64,000 nt of DNA, taken from Stutzerimonas stutzeri. GTDB lineage: Bacteria > Pseudomonadota > Gammaproteobacteria > Pseudomonadales > Pseudomonadaceae. Below the pieces are notes generated by a model, which saw nothing but the letters and a program-made list of their open reading frames with translations, made no database searches and was not told the DNA's origin. The position numbers and the translations under genes were made by a program. The stretch lies in NCBI RefSeq assembly GCF_000590475.1, contig NZ_CP007441.1, forward strand, positions 1,174,090 to 1,238,089. The letters run 5' to 3'. Shown one piece after another: positions 44,262 to 54,119 of the stretch (within the stretch, counting starts at the first letter, position 1; each line of letters starts with the position of its first letter).

Positions 44262-44495
44262 TCATGCCGCCAGTATCAGTTGACGCTGTGCGACCAGGCG
44301 CATCACGTAGCCGATCTTGAGCGCGGTAGGGCCGAGAATCACCAGCGCATGGCAGGCAATCACGGCGCCGAGCGCCAAATGGCGATCGAAGAGGTAAGCG
44401 CCAGCGACGCCGGACAGTAGCAATACCAGGCCGATCGTCATGGAGAGATTGGCGATAACGAGCAGACGGTGCGGGTCATAGGGCTGTAGTGTCAT
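44262..44495 (-). CDS. PpyR-like small membrane protein
   Basis: 77 aa with two hydrophobic segments (LLVIANLSMTIGLVLLLSGVAGAYLF and VIACHALVILGPTALKIGYV regions, residues ~10-35 and 42-62). The N-terminus MTLQPYDPHRLL follows GAGGTAA. In P. aeruginosa a protein of this size and type, PpyR, lies beside the flavohemoprotein gene fhp and affects psl and pyoverdine expression. The same position just downstream of hmp supports homology, but not necessarily the same role. Confidence 0.7.
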   Translation of the reverse strand: MTLQPYDPHRLLVIANLSMTIGLVLLLSGVAGAYLFDRHLALGAVIACHALVILGPTALKIGYVMRLVAQRQLILAA

Positions 44496-44556
44496 CGGAA
44501 TTACCTCCTGACGATGGTCTGGTTGGCGGGCCAGCGGTACGCCGGCCCATCCGGAT

Positions 44557-45735
44557 TCACTCCAGCGCCGAAGCCGGCCCAAAGAACTCAAAGCGGGTTT
44601 GTTGTTCCGGGACACCAAGCGCCCGCAGTTGCCGGCGAATTGCCGCCATGAAGGGTTTGGGACCGAGGAAATAGGCGTCCAGGTCGCGGTCGGCTGGCAG
44701 CCAGTCATCCAACCGTTCTTCGGTCATCAGACCGATGGCGTCCGGATGATTATCGTCACCCTGATGTTCGTCATAGCAGTAGAAGCGCTTGAGATGTCCG
44801 TGCCGCTCGGCCATTGCGTCGATCGTTTGGCGGAAGGCGTGGCTGGCGGCGTTGCGAGCGCAATGAATGAAGTGGATCGGTCGGTCAGTGGTGATGGCTT
44901 CCTCGAGCATCGCCAGTGTCGGGGTGATCCCCACGCCACCGCTAATGAGCACCAGCGGCTTGTCGCTGGGCTGCAGGGTGAACTCGCCAGCGGGCGCAAA
45001 CAGCTCGAGGCTTTGTCCTTCCTCCATGCGATGCAAGGCGTTGGACGCCACGCCGCCTGGCTCGCGCTTGACGCTGATGCGGTAGTCGCGGCCGTTGCTG
45101 GCGGCGGAGAGCGAGTAGTTGCGGCGAATCTCCTGGCCGTCCACCTGAAGGCGCAGACCGATGTACTGGCCGGGCTTGTGGGTGAAGACTGCACCGCCAT
45201 CTTCCGGTTCCAGGTAGAACGAGACGATCTCTGCGCTCTCGACCACTTTGCGGGCGATTCGGAAGGTACGCGCGCCGCGCCAGCCGCCAGGGGCATCCGC
45301 CGTGGCGCTGTACAGCTGTTCTTCGGTGCCGATGAGGATGTCGGCGAGCTGGCCATAGGCGGCGGCCCAGGCATCGATCACTTCATCGGTGGCGATCTCT
45401 TCGCCGAGCACCTCGCGAATCGCCCTCAGCAGGCAGGAACCGACAATAGGGTAGTGCTCCGGCAATACCTGTAGGGCGACATGCTTGTTGACGACCTGGG
45501 AGACAAGCCCGCCGAGCTGGTCCAGGCGATCGATATGCTTGGCATACATCAGCACGCCATTGGCCAACGCGCGTGGCTGGTCGCCGCTGGCCTGGTGCGC
45601 CTGGTTGAACAGGGGGCGGACTTCGGGGTGTTCGGCCAGCATCACTTTGTAGAAGTGCTGGGTGAGCGCTTCGCCACCGGTTTCCAGCAACGGGACGGTG
45701 GCTTTGATCAGGGCACGTTGTTCAGCGCAAAGCAT
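44557..45735 (-). CDS. hmp: Flavohemoprotein (nitric oxide dioxygenase)
   Basis: 392 aa, also called Fhp in Pseudomonas. N-terminal globin domain (residues ~1-138; distal side HFYKVMLAEHPE, proximal His in VNKHVALQVLPEHY), FAD-binding domain with RRNYSLSA near residue 205, and NAD(P)H-binding domain with LISGGVGITPTLAML near residue 268. It oxidises NO to nitrate and protects against nitrosative stress. An Anr/Dnr-type site lies at 45843, upstream. Confidence 0.96.
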   Translation of the reverse strand: MLCAEQRALIKATVPLLETGGEALTQHFYKVMLAEHPEVRPLFNQAHQASGDQPRALANGVLMYAKHIDRLDQLGGLVSQVVNKHVALQVLPEHYPIVGSCLLRAIREVLGEEIATDEVIDAWAAAYGQLADILIGTEEQLYSATADAPGGWRGARTFRIARKVVESAEIVSFYLEPEDGGAVFTHKPGQYIGLRLQVDGQEIRRNYSLSAASNGRDYRISVKREPGGVASNALHRMEEGQSLELFAPAGEFTLQPSDKPLVLISGGVGITPTLAMLEEAITTDRPIHFIHCARNAASHAFRQTIDAMAERHGHLKRFYCYDEHQGDDNHPDAIGLMTEERLDDWLPADRDLDAYFLGPKPFMAAIRRQLRALGVPEQQTRFEFFGPASALE

Positions 45736-45842
45736 GGATAGGCTCCAGATGATTGGGAAGCCTGTCTCTTAAATGGTTGCGTAATCACTACGCCGCACGG
45801 ACAGGTTGTGCAGTCCCTTTCAATAACCGTTCCAGGCCAGAA

Positions 45843-45856
45843 CTGATTGCAATCAA
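45843..45856. promoter_or_regulatory. Anr/Dnr-like box upstream of hmp
   Basis: CTGATTGCAATCAA differs by one base from the FNR/Anr/Dnr consensus TTGAT-N4-ATCAA. It is centred about 115 bases upstream of the hmp start and about 175 bases from the divergent DUF2188 gene. Dnr responds to NO, so this would suit hmp. Prediction only. Confidence 0.5.
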
Positions 45857-46025
45857 GGGCTTACGCAGCGGGGCGGGTAATTTAAACCGTTGCGTAAAGG
45901 GTATTTAAAACCCTGCTTGGTTATAAATACCTTTTTATAGTTAGCCCATGCCATTAACCGAACCGCTAGGCGCGCGGGTGTTCTATAGCTTGGACCAGAC
46001 GATTAGCAAGCTTATGGAGGCAAGC

Positions 46026-46250
46026 ATGGAGAACTACCACATCACACACGACGGCGACCGTTGGGTATTGCGCGAAGAAGGTGACAAGCGAGCGCTGCTC
46101 GAAGCCACGACCAAGGACGACATCATCAACGAGACGCGCGACTACATGAAACTGCGTACCGCCTCGGTGAAAATCCATACCCAAGATGGCCAGATCGAAG
46201 AGGAACGAACCTATCCGCGTGACCAAGACCCACGCGCGACCAAGGGCTGA
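46026..46250 (+). CDS. DUF2188-like small protein
   Basis: 74 aa from the ATG at 46026 (GGAGG upstream). The sequence ENYHITHDGDRWVLREEGDK and SVKIHTQDGQIEEERTYPRD resembles DUF2188 proteins, short beta-strand domains of unknown role. A longer start at 45948 lacks a ribosome-binding site. It is divergent from hmp and converges closely with the urea transporter gene (2 bases between stops). Confidence 0.75.
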   Translation: MENYHITHDGDRWVLREEGDKRALLEATTKDDIINETRDYMKLRTASVKIHTQDGQIEEERTYPRDQDPRATKG

Positions 46251-46252
46251 AC

Positions 46253-47140
46253 TCAGGCGGGTTGGATATAAACGCGGCGCTGGGTCAGCCGCGTTCCCAG
46301 CGCCACGATCCAGCACGAGAGGATAAAAGGCATGGTCAGGGCGGGCATACCCCACTGATCGAAGACCAGCTTGCAGACGATGGCCAGCGCGATGCCCAGC
46401 GCTGGCATCAATGCAGAGCGGTGCACCTGGCTTAGCGCCAGCGCTGCCAGCGCCGGGTTATAGCCGGCCAAACCCGCCAGCGCCTGCGATTCCGTTACGC
46501 CAGTCAGCAGCGCGCAATACACCCCGATGGCCGAGCCGCAGAGGGCCCACAGCCCGGCGCGCCGATCGGCGATCAATACGGCCAGTAGCAGGCAAAGCCC
46601 TGCCGCGGGCTCGCCAAGAAACATCACCTGACCCATGCCGCTCGCCATGGCGCCAATGGCGCTCCAGCCGTCCAGGCTGGATCCGTACCCCCGGGCTTCG
46701 GCGACCGAGTCGAGCATGCCGGCCACGGCCAGGACCAGCCAGCCGAACAGCACAAAAGCCAGGGTGAACACTGCCGGCCCGCCGTGCTCGCGCATGGTTC
46801 GCAGCAAGCGTTTCTGCAAAAGACTCGAGAGCGCGCCGGCCAGGGCCACCAGCAGCAGCGCCAGCGCCGATGGGCCCAGCACAAGGGTGATAAGCAGTCC
46901 CAGCAATGTCGAGTTGTAGCCGTAGAGTCCGCTCTCGATATCGTGGCGTTCGTAGCCCAGGCATCGGGCAGTAAAGGTTCCGCTGAGCAGACCAAGCAGA
47001 CTGCCGAGGAGAAGCGAAGGCGCGTAAAGGCTGATCGTGACAAGTATCAGCAACCCGCAGACCGGATTCGCCTGCAGGAAAATCTGGCTGACGCCGTTGA
47101 GCAGCGCATGCGATGCAGACGGCAGGTAAGTGCGACCCAT
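46253..47140 (-). CDS. Urea transporter
   Basis: 295 aa with about ten hydrophobic segments in two halves, as in the UT family. Recognisable elements are the N-terminal GVSQIFLQANPVCGLLILV, the YGYNSTLLGLLI motif near residue 73 and, in the second half, AGYNPALAALAL near residue 226, the paired repeats that line the pore. It would let urea equilibrate across the inner membrane. It precedes pyk but is separated by a hairpin. The neighbouring purine and glyoxylate genes make a link to ureide breakdown possible. Confidence 0.88.
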   Translation of the reverse strand: MGRTYLPSASHALLNGVSQIFLQANPVCGLLILVTISLYAPSLLLGSLLGLLSGTFTARCLGYERHDIESGLYGYNSTLLGLLITLVLGPSALALLLVALAGALSSLLQKRLLRTMREHGGPAVFTLAFVLFGWLVLAVAGMLDSVAEARGYGSSLDGWSAIGAMASGMGQVMFLGEPAAGLCLLLAVLIADRRAGLWALCGSAIGVYCALLTGVTESQALAGLAGYNPALAALALSQVHRSALMPALGIALAIVCKLVFDQWGMPALTMPFILSCWIVALGTRLTQRRVYIQPA

Positions 47141-47186
47141 AGTGGGATGTCTAGGTGAGAAACGGGTGGTTGGGCGTCGGCTGGCG

Positions 47187-47215
47187 CCTCGCCTGCATGG
47201 CAGATGCAGGCGAGG
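47187..47215 (-). terminator. Perfect 12-bp hairpin after pyk
   Basis: CCTCGCCTGCAT and ATGCAGGCGAGG around a 5-base loop, 9 bases after the pyk stop on the minus strand. No U-tract follows, so it may act as a 3' stabiliser or a weak terminator. Confidence 0.5.
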
Positions 47216-47223
47216 GCAGGCGG

Positions 47224-48639
47224 TTAGTTGAGCGTCTCGATCCGTAGCGAGTTGGTCGTGCCGGACTGGCCCAGCGGCACACCGGCAGTGATCACCACTG
47301 TATCGCCGGTGCCGGCCATGCCCTGTGCGCGAGCGATATCCAGAGCATTCAGGCAGACGTGTTCCATGTCTTGCATCGGCGCGTCGATTACTGAATAGAC
47401 GCCCCAGGCTACGGTCAGCTTGCGTGCTGTCGCCACATTGGGCGTCAGGCTGAGGATCGGTGTGCTCGGCCGCTCGCGCGAGGCGCGCAGGCTCGAGCGC
47501 CCGGACTCGGTGTAATTTACCAACACGGCGACTGGCAGAATGCCGCTGATACGGCGGATGGCGCAGCTGATGGCATCGGGCAGCGTGGCTTCGGCGTTGG
47601 GCCGGTGCACGTCGAGCTGGGCCTGGAAATCAGGGCCGCTTTCCACCTGACGAATGATTTTGCTCATCATGCTCACCGCTTCGAGCGGGTAATCGCCGGA
47701 CGCGGTTTCCGCCGAGAGCATCACCGCGTCGGCACCTTCGGCCACGGCGTTTGCCACGTCCGTGACTTCGGCACGGGTCGGAGCAGGGGAGAAACGCATT
47801 GACTCGAGCATCTGCGTGGCGACCACCACGGGCCGTCCGAGCTGGCGGCAGGTACGGACGATGTTCTTCTGGATGCGCGGGACATTTTCCGCGGGCACTT
47901 CGACACCCAGGTCGCCACGCGCCACCATGATGGCGTCGCAGAGCCGCGCGATTTCGCGCAGATGCTGCACGGCTGACGGCTTCTCGATCTTGGCCATTAG
48001 GAAGGCGCGATTGCCAATCAGCTCGCGGGCCTCGTGGATGTCCTGCGGGCGCTGAACGAATGACAGTGCCACCCAATCGACCCCCAGTTCCAGGCCGAAA
48101 GTCAGGTCGCGGCGATCTTTTTCGGTCAGCGGGCTCAGCTCCAGTACCGCTTCGGGCACGTTGACGCCCTTGCGGTCGGATAGCTCGCCGCCGGCGATCA
48201 CCCGGGTGTCGATGGCATCGGCGTGCTTGGCAATTACCGTCAGGCGCAGGCGGCCATCATCCACTAGCAGGCTCATGCCCGGCTGCAGCGCGTCGATGAT
48301 CTCCGGGTGCGGTAGATTGACCCGCGTACTGTCGCCCGGTGTCGGGTCGAGGTCGAGGCGAAGCGTCTGGCCGCGCGTTAACTGCACCTTGCCCTCGGCA
48401 AAACGACCGACGCGCAGCTTCGGGCCCTGCAGGTCCATGAGGATGCCAATCGGTTGGTTCAGCTGGCGTTCCACTTCACGGATCCAGGCGAAGCGTTCGG
48501 CATGATCGGCGTGCTCTCCGTGGCTGAAATTGAGGCGGAACAGATTGACCCCGTTCTCCACCAGCTCGCGCACATCATCGATGCTACGGGTCGCAGGGCC
48601 CAGGGTGGCGAGGATCTTGACCTTCTTGTCGGGTGTCAT
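47224..48639 (-). CDS. pyk: Pyruvate kinase
   Basis: 471 aa. Converts phosphoenolpyruvate and ADP to pyruvate and ATP. The signature MAKIEKPSAVQHL (catalytic Lys region) is near residue 218, RGDLGVE near 249 and SAETASGDYPLEAV near 322. Being last in the gcl-hyi-glxR-glycerate kinase series, it is the isozyme tied to glyoxylate/glycerate use, as pykF (PA1498) is in P. aeruginosa, and not necessarily the main glycolytic one. Confidence 0.95.
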   Translation of the reverse strand: MTPDKKVKILATLGPATRSIDDVRELVENGVNLFRLNFSHGEHADHAERFAWIREVERQLNQPIGILMDLQGPKLRVGRFAEGKVQLTRGQTLRLDLDPTPGDSTRVNLPHPEIIDALQPGMSLLVDDGRLRLTVIAKHADAIDTRVIAGGELSDRKGVNVPEAVLELSPLTEKDRRDLTFGLELGVDWVALSFVQRPQDIHEARELIGNRAFLMAKIEKPSAVQHLREIARLCDAIMVARGDLGVEVPAENVPRIQKNIVRTCRQLGRPVVVATQMLESMRFSPAPTRAEVTDVANAVAEGADAVMLSAETASGDYPLEAVSMMSKIIRQVESGPDFQAQLDVHRPNAEATLPDAISCAIRRISGILPVAVLVNYTESGRSSLRASRERPSTPILSLTPNVATARKLTVAWGVYSVIDAPMQDMEHVCLNALDIARAQGMAGTGDTVVITAGVPLGQSGTTNSLRIETLN

Positions 48640-48716
48640 GGCAGGCTCTATCGGCAGTTGTTTTTATGAAACGCGTGTAACAGACGCGTGTAACCGGCGT
48701 GCGCCGCAGCCGCCCA

Positions 48717-49988
48717 CTAGCGGGGCGACGGCAGGATCAGGATGGCGCGGAAGTCGTTGACGTTGGTGCGCGTCGGCCCGGTCATCAGCAGCGCATCGAG
48801 CGCCTCGAAATAGCCATAGCCGTTGTTATTGGCCAACTCGTCGGCTGCTTTCAGCCCGAGGGCTTCGGCGCGGGCGAAGCTGTCCGGGGTCATCAGCGCG
48901 CCGGCATTGTCTTCCGAGCCGTCGATGCCGTCGGTGTCACCGGCGAGTGCGTAAACGTTGGGCAGGCCTTGCAGGTTTTCCGTAAGGCTCAGGAGGAATT
49001 CCGCATTGCGTCCGCCGCGACCGTTACCGCGTACCGTCACCGTGGTTTCGCCGCCGGACAGGATCACGCAAGGTGGGGCGATCGGCTGGCCATGCAGAAC
49101 AACCTGGCGGGCGATGCCGCCATGGACCTTGGCCACTTCCCGCGATTCGCCTTCCAGGTCGCCGAGAATCAGCGGCGTGACGCCGGCGGCGCGGGCTTTC
49201 TCGGCCGCCGCATCGAGCGATTGCTGCGGTTTGGCGACCAGCTGGAAATGGCTGCGTGACAGGCATGGGTCGTCTGCTTTGACGGTTTCCGAGCGGGGAT
49301 CTTCCAGCCAGGCGCGAACGTTTTCGGGAATATCGATGTTGTAGCGCGCCAGGATCGCCAGCGCCTGGGCCGAAGTGGTCGGGTCCGCCACGGTCGGCCC
49401 GGAGGCGATTACCGTGGCTTCGTCACCGGGCACGTCGGAAATTGCATAGGTATAGACGCTGGCCGGCCAGCAGGCCTTGGCCAGACGGCCGCCCTTGATC
49501 GCCGAGAGGTGCTTGCGGACGCAGTTCATCTCGCCGATATGGGCGCCGGAACGCAGCAGCGCCTTGTTGATCGCCTGTTTGTCAGCGAGGCTGATGCCCT
49601 CGGCCGGCAGCGCCAACAGCGACGAACCGCCGCCGGAGAGGAGGAAGATCACCCGGTCGCTTTCCTCAAGGTTGCTGACCATCTCAAGCACGCGGCGCGC
49701 GACGCGCTCGCCGGCATCGTCGGGCACCGGGTGTGCCGCTTCGACCACCTCGATCTTGCGGCAGTCGGCGCCATGACCGTAACGCGTCACCACCAGGCCG
49801 GACAGTTCACCTTCCCAGGCCGCTTCGATGGCTTCAGCCATGGCCGCAGCCGCCTTACCGGCACCGATAACGATGGCGCGCCCGCTGCGATCGGCAGGCA
49901 GATGGTCGGCCAGCACCTGGCGCGGATGGGCGGCGTCGATGGCGGCGGAGAACAGCTCGCGCAGCAAAGCTTGCGGATCGAGGCTCAT
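48717..49988 (-). CDS. ttuD: Glycerate 2-kinase (MOFRL family)
   Basis: 423 aa. Phosphorylates glycerate, the product of GlxR, to phosphoglycerate. The sequence shows the MOFRL family blocks: GAGKAAAAMAEAIE near residue 42, FLLSGGGSSLLALP near residue 114, and the C-terminal ILSGGETTVTVRGNGRGGRN near residue 307 with DTDGIDGSEDNAGA after it. The gene lies between glxR and pyk, as in P. aeruginosa PA1499. The upstream 328 bases carry two large hairpins. Confidence 0.93.
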   Translation of the reverse strand: MSLDPQALLRELFSAAIDAAHPRQVLADHLPADRSGRAIVIGAGKAAAAMAEAIEAAWEGELSGLVVTRYGHGADCRKIEVVEAAHPVPDDAGERVARRVLEMVSNLEESDRVIFLLSGGGSSLLALPAEGISLADKQAINKALLRSGAHIGEMNCVRKHLSAIKGGRLAKACWPASVYTYAISDVPGDEATVIASGPTVADPTTSAQALAILARYNIDIPENVRAWLEDPRSETVKADDPCLSRSHFQLVAKPQQSLDAAAEKARAAGVTPLILGDLEGESREVAKVHGGIARQVVLHGQPIAPPCVILSGGETTVTVRGNGRGGRNAEFLLSLTENLQGLPNVYALAGDTDGIDGSEDNAGALMTPDSFARAEALGLKAADELANNNGYGYFEALDALLMTGPTRTNVNDFRAILILPSPR

Positions 49989-50012
49989 GTACTGCTCCTT
50001 CTATTGGGGTCT

Positions 50013-50083
50013 GGGGCCGATTCCAGACCTTAGGGCTCGGTTATGCAAGTAAAAAGGCAAGCCCTAAGGTTTGGAATCGACCC
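50013..50083 (-). repeat. 26-bp imperfect inverted repeat upstream of the glycerate kinase gene
   Basis: Left arm GGGCCGATTCCAGACCTTAG with GGCTCG, right arm CAAGCCCTAAGGTTTGGAAT with CGACCC. 23 of 26 positions are complementary in DNA. Transcribed from the minus strand, two of the three differences become G-U pairs, leaving one mismatch. The loop is about 18 bases. Confidence 0.75.
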
Positions 50084-50235
50084 ACCCGGCAGTCGGGCCG
50101 TGACTCCTTCTGCCGAGCGGATCGAAAGGGGTGCCGCCCGAGGGCGGCAAGTAAAGCAGGTGCTGAACGGGCATTACGTCGTGGGGACTGTGATTCCAAG
50201 CACCCGTACGGCGGTCGGCTCTACTTATGAGTGGC

Positions 50236-50296
50236 GTTGAGCGCAGCGCCAGCCGGCGTTGCTGTCTGGGTCCAACGACGGCCGGCGCGGCTCAAC
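50236..50296 (-). repeat. Second long inverted repeat between glxR and the glycerate kinase gene
   Basis: GTTGAGCGCAGCGCCAGCCG with GCGTTG pairs with CAACGACGGCCGGCGCGGCT with CAAC, with a few bulges, around an 11-base loop. It is only about 20 bases after the glxR stop on the minus strand and could terminate or stabilise that message. Confidence 0.55.
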
Positions 50297-50316
50297 TCAA
50301 CCCGGTTGCTTCGCGA

Positions 50317-51207
50317 TCAGTTCTTGCGGATCGAAAAGTTGGCCATGTGCTCCAGGCCCTTGATCAATGCCGAGTGGTCCCAGCCGCTGCCACCGATCGC
50401 CGCGCAGGTGCTGAACACCTGCTGGGCGTTGGCGGTGTTAGGCAAATTCAGGCCCAGCTCGCGTGCACCGGCCAACGCCAGGTTCAGGTCCTTCTGATGC
50501 AGGCTGATGCGGAAGCCCGGGTCGAAGGTGCCCTTGATCATGCGCTCGCCGTGCACTTCGAGAATTTTCGAGCCGGCGAAACCGCCCATGAGTGCCTCAC
50601 GGACGCGGGCCGGATCAGCACCGTTCTTCGCGGCGAACAGCAGGGCTTCACCCACCGCCTGAATGTTCAGCGCAACGATGATCTGGTTGGCGACCTTGGC
50701 CGTCTGGCCGTCACCGTTCTCTCCGACCAGGGTGATGTTCTTGCCCATGGCCTGGAACAACGGCAGGGCGCGGGCGAAACTTTCCTCGCTTCCGCCGACC
50801 ATGATCGACAGGGACGCCGCTTTGGCGCCGACTTCACCGCCAGACACAGGGGCGTCGAGGTAACGGGCACCAGTGGCGTTGATCTTCTCGGCGAACTGCT
50901 TGGTGGCGCTGGGAGAGATCGAGCTCATGTCGATCACCAGCTTGTTCGGGCCTACGCCTTCGGCGATACCGTTCTCGCGGAACAGCACATCTTCGACATG
51001 TGGGGTGTCCGGCACCATGACGATGATGAATTCAACTTCCTGGGCCACTTCCTTCGGGTTGGCCAGGGCGACTGCGCCACCTTCGATGAGCGCGGCCGGT
51101 GCCGGGTCATGGTGGGTGGGAACGAAAATGTTGTGGCCGGCTTTCTGCAGGTTCTGAGCCATGGGCAGGCCCATGATGCCGGTACCGATAAATCCAATCT
51201 TAGCCAT
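50317..51207 (-). CDS. glxR: 2-hydroxy-3-oxopropionate (tartronate semialdehyde) reductase
   Basis: 296 aa. NAD(P)H-dependent reduction of tartronate semialdehyde to glycerate. N-terminal Rossmann motif GFIGTGIMGLPMAQNL, catalytic region DAPVSGGEVGA near residue 118, the catalytic Lys region TAKVANQIIVALNI near residue 170, and KDLNLALAGARELG near residue 244, all typical of beta-hydroxyacid dehydrogenases of the GarR/GlxR group. It lies 38 bases downstream of hyi. Confidence 0.94.
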   Translation of the reverse strand: MAKIGFIGTGIMGLPMAQNLQKAGHNIFVPTHHDPAPAALIEGGAVALANPKEVAQEVEFIIVMVPDTPHVEDVLFRENGIAEGVGPNKLVIDMSSISPSATKQFAEKINATGARYLDAPVSGGEVGAKAASLSIMVGGSEESFARALPLFQAMGKNITLVGENGDGQTAKVANQIIVALNIQAVGEALLFAAKNGADPARVREALMGGFAGSKILEVHGERMIKGTFDPGFRISLHQKDLNLALAGARELGLNLPNTANAQQVFSTCAAIGGSGWDHSALIKGLEHMANFSIRKN

Positions 51208-51245
51208 GAGTGTTCTCCTCAGTATTTCTTCTAGGGCGCGTCGTG

Positions 51246-52028
51246 TCAGATGGCGTTATGCGCTTTCATCCAGCCGAGGCCGGCAGCGGTGGTGGTGGCC
51301 GGCTTGTACTCGCAGCCGACCCAGCCCTGGTAACCGATGCGGTCCAGATGTTCGAACAGGAACCGGTAGTTGATCTCGCCGGTGCCCGGTTCGTTGCGGC
51401 CGGGGTTGTCAGCCAGCTGCACGTGGTTGATCAGCGCCAGGTTGTTTTCGATGGTCCGCGCCAGGTCTCCTTCCATGATCTGCATGTGGTAGATGTCGTA
51501 CTGCAGGAAAAGGTTGGTGCTACCGACCTTGTCGCGAATCTCCAACGCCTGCGAGGTGTTGTTGAGGAAGAAGCGCGGGATGTCGCGGGTGTTGATCATT
51601 TCCATGATCAGGCGGATGCCCTCGGCTTCGAGCTTCTTCGCCGCATAGCGCAGGTTCTCGATGAAGGTCATTTCCAGCTTGCCCAGGTCAGCGCCCTTCG
51701 GCGCGATGCCCGCCAGGCAGTTGATCTGGGTATTGCCCAGCACCTTGGCGTAAGCGATCGCCTGGTCGACACCGGCACGGAATTCCTCGACCCGGGCTGG
51801 ATCGCAGGCCACGCCGCGGTCGCCGTTGGCCCAGTCGCCGGCTGGCAGGTTGAACAGCACCTGGGTCAGACCGTTGGCGTCCAGCCGTGCCTTGATCTCC
51901 TCGGCCGGGTAGTCGTAAGGGAAGAGGTATTCGACACCGCTGAAACCGGCTTCGGCAGCGGCGGCGAAGCGGTCGAGAAAGTCCATCTCGGTAAACAGCA
52001 TGGACAGGTTGGCGGCAAAGCGGGGCAT
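51246..52028 (-). CDS. hyi: Hydroxypyruvate isomerase
   Basis: 260 aa from the ATG at 52028 (MPRFAANLSMLFTEMDF); a start at 52058 lacks support. TIM-barrel of the xylose isomerase-like family that interconverts hydroxypyruvate and tartronate semialdehyde. Metal and catalytic residues lie in LIMEMINTRDIP, LFLQYDIYHMQIMEGDL and the C-terminal GWVGCEYKPA. It is between gcl and glxR, the canonical order. Confidence 0.94.
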   Translation of the reverse strand: MPRFAANLSMLFTEMDFLDRFAAAAEAGFSGVEYLFPYDYPAEEIKARLDANGLTQVLFNLPAGDWANGDRGVACDPARVEEFRAGVDQAIAYAKVLGNTQINCLAGIAPKGADLGKLEMTFIENLRYAAKKLEAEGIRLIMEMINTRDIPRFFLNNTSQALEIRDKVGSTNLFLQYDIYHMQIMEGDLARTIENNLALINHVQLADNPGRNEPGTGEINYRFLFEHLDRIGYQGWVGCEYKPATTTAAGLGWMKAHNAI

Positions 52029-52104
52029 GGTGTGTTTTCCTTCTGTCTGTAGGGACATTTATGTGTCGCGTTGCGGTGGTGCGATGACCACCGTGGTGCT
52101 GCAT

Positions 52105-52193
52105 GCGGTGGATATGCTTCGCGATATCCCACCCTACGGTTGCTCCGTGCTGGCCGGTGCGTAGGGTGGAAGGACGCGAAGCGTCTTCCACGC
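52105..52193. repeat. Inverted pair of GTAGGGTGG REP-like hairpins
   Basis: Two hairpins with the same motif, GTAGGGTGG-stem-GCGAAGC-stem-CCAC, lie head to head: 52105-52138 (read on the minus strand) and 52161-52193 (plus strand). Each folds on itself and the pair can fold together. The arms differ between them but keep complementarity. They occupy the hyi-gcl gap. Confidence 0.7.
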
Positions 52194-52221
52194 GTTTCTG
52201 GCAAGTCGTGCTCGGTGTGCG

Positions 52222-54003
<1,782 letters not shown>

Positions 54004-54119
54004 GGATCATTCCTCCTGACTTTGACTCGATAGTTTTTATACGTGGCCCAAGCATGCAGCGCTGGAACGAAAGGAGGAATTGGTCGAAACTTTAGTTCTG
54101 TCGATATCAGGAGTATCGA

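Larger units (their letters stand above)
49989..50316 (-). other. Structured intergenic region glxR-glycerate kinase
   Basis: 328 bases between two genes of the same pathway and strand. It contains two long inverted repeats (50013-50083 and 50236-50296), plus a short GC hairpin near 50131-50151. No reading frame is supported. The rest of the cluster is tightly packed, so this gap is unusual. Confidence 0.6.

Noticed and set aside
50227..51234. 335-aa plus-strand frame covering glxR
   Set aside because: Shadow of glxR on the opposite strand; no ribosome-binding site and no recognisable protein.
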